Shown here piece after piece: positions 5,633-8,414 of a stretch of 8,414 nucleotides of DNA. The stretch spans positions 1-8,414 of the forward strand of contig CALWWS010000193.1 in the NCBI GenBank assembly GCA_944385305.1, in the 5' to 3' direction. Under the pieces are notes generated by a model. That model was given only the letters and a program-made list of their open reading frames with translations. It was not told where the DNA came from and did not search any database. How positions within the stretch are numbered: the first letter of the stretch is position 1; each line of letters begins with the position of its first letter. The stretch is from an uncultured Oscillospiraceae bacterium (GTDB lineage: Bacteria; Bacillota; Clostridia; Oscillospirales; Oscillospiraceae). Both the position numbers and the translations under genes were made by a program.

Positions 5633-6079
5633 ATGACACAGACGGACATTTTACAGGCCGCGGCGGCCAGGCTGGGCGAGCTGTGGCCCGGCAGGCCGGT
5701 GTATGTGGGCCAGGTGCCCCGGGGGGCCCAGGAGGGCTTCATCCTCCGGGCCGGACAGCGGGAGCTGCGCCGGGGCCTGGACAGGCAGCGCACCCGCAGC
5801 GTGGAGCTCACCGTGGGCTACTGCCGCCGGGACGGGGACGAGCTGACCTGGAGCGCCTGGCTGGAGGAGATGCTGGAGCGCTTTGACCGGCTGGAGTGGC
5901 AGGGCAGGACCCTGCGGGTGGAGCAGGCCCGGGGGAGCGAGGGCCAGGCGGAGGGGTACTGCACCTTCACCTGCCTGGTGCGGCTGCACGACTGGGCGGA
6001 GGAAAATCAGACCGGGGAGGTCATGGAGCGGCTGGAGCAGCGGCTCACCCCCCCGGCGGACGACGGAAAGGACGGATGA
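5633..6079 (+). CDS. Tail terminator-like protein (XkdJ/DUF6838-type)
   Basis: This 148-residue protein immediately precedes the sheath gene, the usual site of the protein that caps the growing tail tube and joins it to the head. Its first 20 residues form a helix (TDILQAAAARLGELWPG). A beta-rich body follows with PVYVGQVPRG (22-31) and the long strand RSVELTVGYCRR (55-66). The pattern continues with an amphipathic helix (74-87, SAWLEEMLERFDRL) and two strands (TLRVEQAR 93-100 and GYCTFTCLVRL 108-118). This beta-alpha-beta-beta order with a 'R..VE..V.Y' strand matches the tail terminator family of clostridial phages. The acidic tail (121-148) is probably flexible. The start ATG has only a poor ribosome binding site and probably relies on coupling with the preceding gene, 14 bases away. 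Confidence 0.72.
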   Translation: MTQTDILQAAAARLGELWPGRPVYVGQVPRGAQEGFILRAGQRELRRGLDRQRTRSVELTVGYCRRDGDELTWSAWLEEMLERFDRLEWQGRTLRVEQARGSEGQAEGYCTFTCLVRLHDWAEENQTGEVMERLEQRLTPPADDGKDG

Positions 6080-6082
6080 GTT

Positions 6083-7414
6083 ATGGCATTGGGAGGCGGA
6101 AGCTTCACCGGGCAGAACAAGGTGCTGCCCGGGGCGTACATCAACTTTGTGAGCACCGCCGCCTCGGCGGTGATGGGCCAGCGGGGCACCGCCGCCCTGG
6201 CCCTGGAGCTGGACTGGGGGCCTGAGGGGGCCCTGTTCACCCTGGAGAGCGGCACGGCGGATTCCCTGGCCCCCAGCCTGCTGGGCTACCAGCTCAGCGA
6301 CCCGGCGGTGCTGGCGGTGCATGAGGCGGTGAAGCGGGCGGAAAAGCTGCTGCTCTACCGGGTGAACGGAGGCGGCGTGAAGGCCTCCTCCACCGTGGGC
6401 GGGCTGGAGGCGGAGGCCCTCTACTCCGGTACCCGGGGCAACAGCCTGCAGGTGGCGGTGCTGGAGGGCGAGGAGGGCATGGTGGAGGTGGTCACCTACC
6501 TGGACGGCCAGGCGGTGGACAGCCAGACGGTATCCGCCGCAGGGGGCGGCGGGGCGCTGACGGCCAACGGGTATGTGGCCTTCTCCGGCGGGGAGAGCCT
6601 CACCCCCACGGCGGCCACCCCCCTCACCGGCGGCACCAACGGCACCGGGGCAAGCCAGGGCTACACCGACTGGCTGGCCGCCTTGGAGACCGCCTCCTTC
6701 CAGACCCTGGGCTACCCCGGGGATGACGAGAGCGTGAAGGAGCAGGTGTGCCGCTTTGTGGATCGGATGCGCCAGGAGGAGGGGAAGAAGATCACCGGCG
6801 TGGTCTACAACTACCCCCAGGCGGACAGCATGGGGATCCTCAGCGTGAAAAACGGCGTGGTGCTCTCCGACGGCACCACCGTGCCCGGCGAGACCGCCGT
6901 GGCCTGGGTGGCCGGAGCCACCGCCGCCGCCCAGGTCAACGAGAGCCTGACCAACGACGCCTACGACGGGGCGGTGGATGTGGACGTGCGCTACACCAAG
7001 AGCCAGTACGAGGCCGCGGTGGAGGGCGGCGAGTTCGTCTTCTACGCCGACGGCTCCGCCGCCCGGGTGCTGTGCGACATCAACACCCTCACCACCTTCG
7101 GCGGCGGGGTGAGCCGGGACTGGACCTCCAACCAGGTGGTGCGGGTGATGGACGGCTGGGCCAACGACGTGGCCGCCGCCTTCTCCCAGAGCTACCTGGG
7201 CAGGCAGATCAACAGCGCCACCGGCCGGGCCCTGTTCAAGGCCGACCTCATCGCCCTGGCCGCCCAGTACGAGGCCCTGGACGCCATCGGAGAGTTCTCC
7301 GCCGACGACATCACCGTGGAGCAGGGGAGCGACAAGGGGGACGTGGTGGTCACCTGCCTGCTCCAGCCCAACGACAGCATGGAGAAATTATATATGACGG
7401 TCACAGTCCAGTAA
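6083..7414 (+). CDS. xkdK: Contractile tail sheath protein (XkdK-like)
   Basis: This 443-residue protein forms the outer contractile cylinder that drives the tube through the host envelope, so the phage is a myovirus type. The start LGGGSFTGQNKVLPGAYINFVS (3-24) is the signature N-terminus of Firmicutes sheath proteins, with the 'PG.Y..F' strand used in inter-subunit linkage. Residues 108-190, with YSGTRGN (114-120) and a Gly-rich ending, form the inserted beta-domain on the outside. The segment SQGYTDWLAALETASFQTLGYPGDD (191-215) opens the central domain. The C-terminal domain (from about 345) includes SNQVVRVMDGWANDVAAAF and ends in the beta-strand TVTVQ that donates to the neighbouring subunit. 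Length is as usual (about 440-470). It starts three bases after the terminator gene stop. Confidence 0.95.
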   Translation: MALGGGSFTGQNKVLPGAYINFVSTAASAVMGQRGTAALALELDWGPEGALFTLESGTADSLAPSLLGYQLSDPAVLAVHEAVKRAEKLLLYRVNGGGVKASSTVGGLEAEALYSGTRGNSLQVAVLEGEEGMVEVVTYLDGQAVDSQTVSAAGGGGALTANGYVAFSGGESLTPTAATPLTGGTNGTGASQGYTDWLAALETASFQTLGYPGDDESVKEQVCRFVDRMRQEEGKKITGVVYNYPQADSMGILSVKNGVVLSDGTTVPGETAVAWVAGATAAAQVNESLTNDAYDGAVDVDVRYTKSQYEAAVEGGEFVFYADGSAARVLCDINTLTTFGGGVSRDWTSNQVVRVMDGWANDVAAAFSQSYLGRQINSATGRALFKADLIALAAQYEALDAIGEFSADDITVEQGSDKGDVVVTCLLQPNDSMEKLYMTVTVQ

Positions 7415-7420
7415 GGAGGA
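7413..7420 (+). promoter_or_regulatory. Strong ribosome binding site of the tail tube gene
   Basis: AAGGAGGA overlaps the sheath stop codon (TAA 7412-7414) and lies nine bases ahead of the tube ATG at 7430. It is the best match to the 16S anti-Shine-Dalgarno in the window. This suits the tube protein, which is needed in many copies. Confidence 0.75.
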
Positions 7421-7429
7421 ATCGCGCAG

Positions 7430-7888
7430 ATGAATCGCTTGGATGGGGTCAACGCCATCTCCGGCCGGGAGGGGCGGGCCTACGCGAAAATTGACGGCAA
7501 CAACGAGGAGATGTTCTTCGCCCGGCGCATTGAGGCCGGGGTGGAGAAGACCAAGGCCACGGTAAAGGCGCTGGGCAAGCGCATGGCGGGCCACAAGACC
7601 ATCGGCGGGGAGGGGAAGGGCACCATGTCCCTCTACTACCTCTCCCCCCTCTTCCGCAGCCTGCTCACCCGGTGGCGGAGCACCGGCCAGGACGTGTTCT
7701 TCGACCTGGTCATCGAAAACGACGACATCCAGTCCGCCGCGGGCACCCAGCAGGTGCTCCTCACCGGGGTGAACCTGGACGGCGGGGTGCTGGCCCTGCT
7801 GGACGGCACGGCGGACGACCCCCTGGAGGAGGAGGTCAGCTTCACCTTCGAGGACTTCACCGTCATGACCCCCTTCACCAAGTTTTAA
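7430..7888 (+). CDS. xkdM: Tail tube protein (XkdM-like)
   Basis: This 152-residue protein polymerises into the inner tube of the tail. The pattern typical of XkdM-like tubes is present: the opening INAISG/NAISGREGRAY type segment (8-18, NAISGREGRAY), then KIDGNNEEMFFARRIEAGVEKTK (20-42) and the conserved KALGKRMAGHKTIGGEGKGTM (46-66, 'G.R..GHK..G..G.G'). The C-terminal PLEEEVSFTFEDFTVM (131-146) is the usual closing strand. It follows the sheath and precedes the chaperone, the invariant order of PBSX-type tails. Length is as expected (about 150). No insertion or extra decoration domain is seen. Confidence 0.93.
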   Translation: MNRLDGVNAISGREGRAYAKIDGNNEEMFFARRIEAGVEKTKATVKALGKRMAGHKTIGGEGKGTMSLYYLSPLFRSLLTRWRSTGQDVFFDLVIENDDIQSAAGTQQVLLTGVNLDGGVLALLDGTADDPLEEEVSFTFEDFTVMTPFTKF

Positions 7889-7900
7889 GGGGGGCGGGAC

Positions 7901-8311
7901 ATGGGTAAGCTGACCGACTTCCTCCTGGAGGACGCGCCCGCCGGGGCGGAGGAGACGCTGGAGGTGGACATCCCCGGCTTCCCCCACCCCTTTTTGGTGC
8001 GGGCCATCACCGAGGGGGAGAACAAGGCCCTGCGCCGGGGCTGCCGCCGGGTGAGCGTGGACAAGCTCACCGGCCAGCGGGTGGCCGAGACCGACCAGGA
8101 CCTCTACAACAACCGCCTGGTGGCCGCCTGCTGCGCCGAGCCCAACTTCAAGGACGCCCAGCTCCAGGCCCGCTACGGCGTGCGGGGGGCGGAGGATCTC
8201 ATCGACGCCCTGCTCAGGCCCGGGCAGTTTGTGCGGCTGCTGGTGGCGGTGCAGCAGGTCAACGGCTTCTACACCGGCATGGACGAGCTGAGGGACCGGG
8301 CAAAAAACTGA
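7901..8311 (+). CDS. xkdN: Tail assembly chaperone, short form (XkdN-like)
   Basis: This 136-residue product should bind the tape-measure protein and recruit tube subunits during tail assembly; it is not part of the mature virion. Family features are the N-terminal MGKLTDFLLED (1-11), the beta segment FPHPFLVRAITEGENKALRR (27-46) with the common 'R.ITEGE...LR', then TDQDLYNNRLVAACCAEPNFKDAQLQ (64-89) and ALLRPGQFVRLLVAVQQVNGF (103-123). The same N-D-x-x-L-L-pattern of helices recurs in XkdN proteins. A G-rich purine tract (7889-7898) serves as ribosome binding site. The zero frame stops at TGA 8309-8311, immediately after a slippery A AAA AAC. A longer form is therefore predicted by -1 frameshifting, parallel to G/GT of lambda. 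Confidence 0.9.
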   Translation: MGKLTDFLLEDAPAGAEETLEVDIPGFPHPFLVRAITEGENKALRRGCRRVSVDKLTGQRVAETDQDLYNNRLVAACCAEPNFKDAQLQARYGVRGAEDLIDALLRPGQFVRLLVAVQQVNGFYTGMDELRDRAKN

Positions 8312-8356
8312 TCCGGGAGGGCCGGGGAGAGGCGGCATACGCCCACCTGGCCCTCC
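8302..8356 (+). promoter_or_regulatory. Programmed -1 frameshift signal
   Basis: The heptamer A AAA AAC (8302-8308) is aligned with the zero-frame codons AAA (8303-8305) and AAC (8306-8308) in the X XXY YYZ form needed for tandem -1 slippage. The stop TGA follows at once. After a 7-base spacer, 8316-8326 pair with 8346-8356: ten Watson-Crick pairs and one G-U. Within the 19-base loop, GGCG (8331-8334) can pair with CGCC (8340-8343), extending the structure. Spacing and stem strength match known stimulators. A pseudoknot with sequence beyond the loop is possible but not established. Confidence 0.85.
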
Positions 8357-8414
8357 AGAAGCTGCACATCACGCCGGGGGCGCTCATGGCCCTGCCGGCC
8401 AGAGAGCGGGCGTT
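8308..8414 (+). CDS. Tail assembly chaperone, frameshift extension (partial)
   Basis: This is the -1 frame reached from the slippery site; it has no start of its own in the expected position and is open through the right edge of the window. The 35 visible residues run from LIREGRGEAAYAH through LALQKLHITPGALMAL to PARERA. They resemble the C-terminal parts of long tail chaperones, where a helix is followed by 'TP....L...E+A'. The fusion would be 136 residues of short form plus this extension. In lambda the T part of gpGT contacts the tail tube protein; a like role is inferred here. The end of the extension, and thus its full size, lies outside the window. Confidence 0.78.
   Translation, partial: MIREGRGEAAYAHLALQKLHITPGALMALPARERA

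Noticed and set aside
6748..7494. + strand open frame of 248 codons inside the sheath gene
   Set aside because: Out of frame with the sheath gene and extremely Arg/Gly-rich. It runs across the sheath stop into the tube gene without a ribosome binding site.
1..8414. CRISPR array, tRNA, rRNA, insertion sequence, toxin or defence genes
   Set aside because: I found no regularly spaced repeats, cloverleaf-like segment, transposase motifs or defence-type motifs. Apart from the gap before 332, the window is filled by phage morphogenesis genes.

Overview
This window is the head and proximal-tail gene block of a contractile-tailed (myovirus-type) bacteriophage or prophage. All genes lie on the + strand in one compact late operon. 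The genes recognised are PBSX/SPP1-type: a PBSX-family TerL, an SPP1 gp6-like portal, and XkdK/XkdM/XkdN-type tail proteins. Together with good AAGGAG-type ribosome binding sites, this points to a Firmicutes host. The very high G+C content, especially at third codon positions, fits a GC-rich gut clostridium of the Oscillospiraceae (Flavonifractor/Lawsonibacter-like). The host assignment is inference. No integrase, repressor, lysis gene or att site lies in the window, so prophage and free phage cannot be told apart.

Layout. Positions 1-331 hold no convincing gene. They contain two imperfect 43-bp direct repeats (86-128 and 160-202), a short AT-rich island (about 240-271) and a perfect 11-bp GC hairpin (278-304). 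Next come DNA packaging (short TerS-like 332-577, TerL 561-1814), the portal (1831-3180), a small intrinsic-terminator-like hairpin with a T7 tract (3185-3205), a scaffold-like protein (3240-3695), a P22-coat-type major capsid protein (3771-4868) and the head-tail interface (connector 4870-5226, head-closure-like 5223-5618, tail terminator 5633-6079). The contractile tail follows: sheath 6083-7414, tube 7430-7888 and tail assembly chaperone 7901-8311. The tape-measure gene presumably lies just beyond the right edge.

How they work together. TerS/TerL cut and pump concatemeric DNA through the portal into a procapsid built from coat and scaffold proteins. Connector, stopper and terminator join the head to a tail made of an inner tube in a contractile sheath. 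The chaperone would hold the tape measure during tail assembly.

The strongest signal beyond ordinary annotation is at the right end. The chaperone ORF ends on a textbook -1 slippery heptamer, A AAA AAC (8302-8308), directly followed by its TGA. Seven bases further on is an 11-bp stem (8316-8326 with 8346-8356). The -1 frame then stays open to the window edge with a plausible chaperone-like sequence. This predicts a G/GT-style programmed frameshift, a known strategy in phage tail chaperones, seen here as a particularly clean example. I see no undescribed defence or other novel system; the rest is an orderly morphogenesis module.
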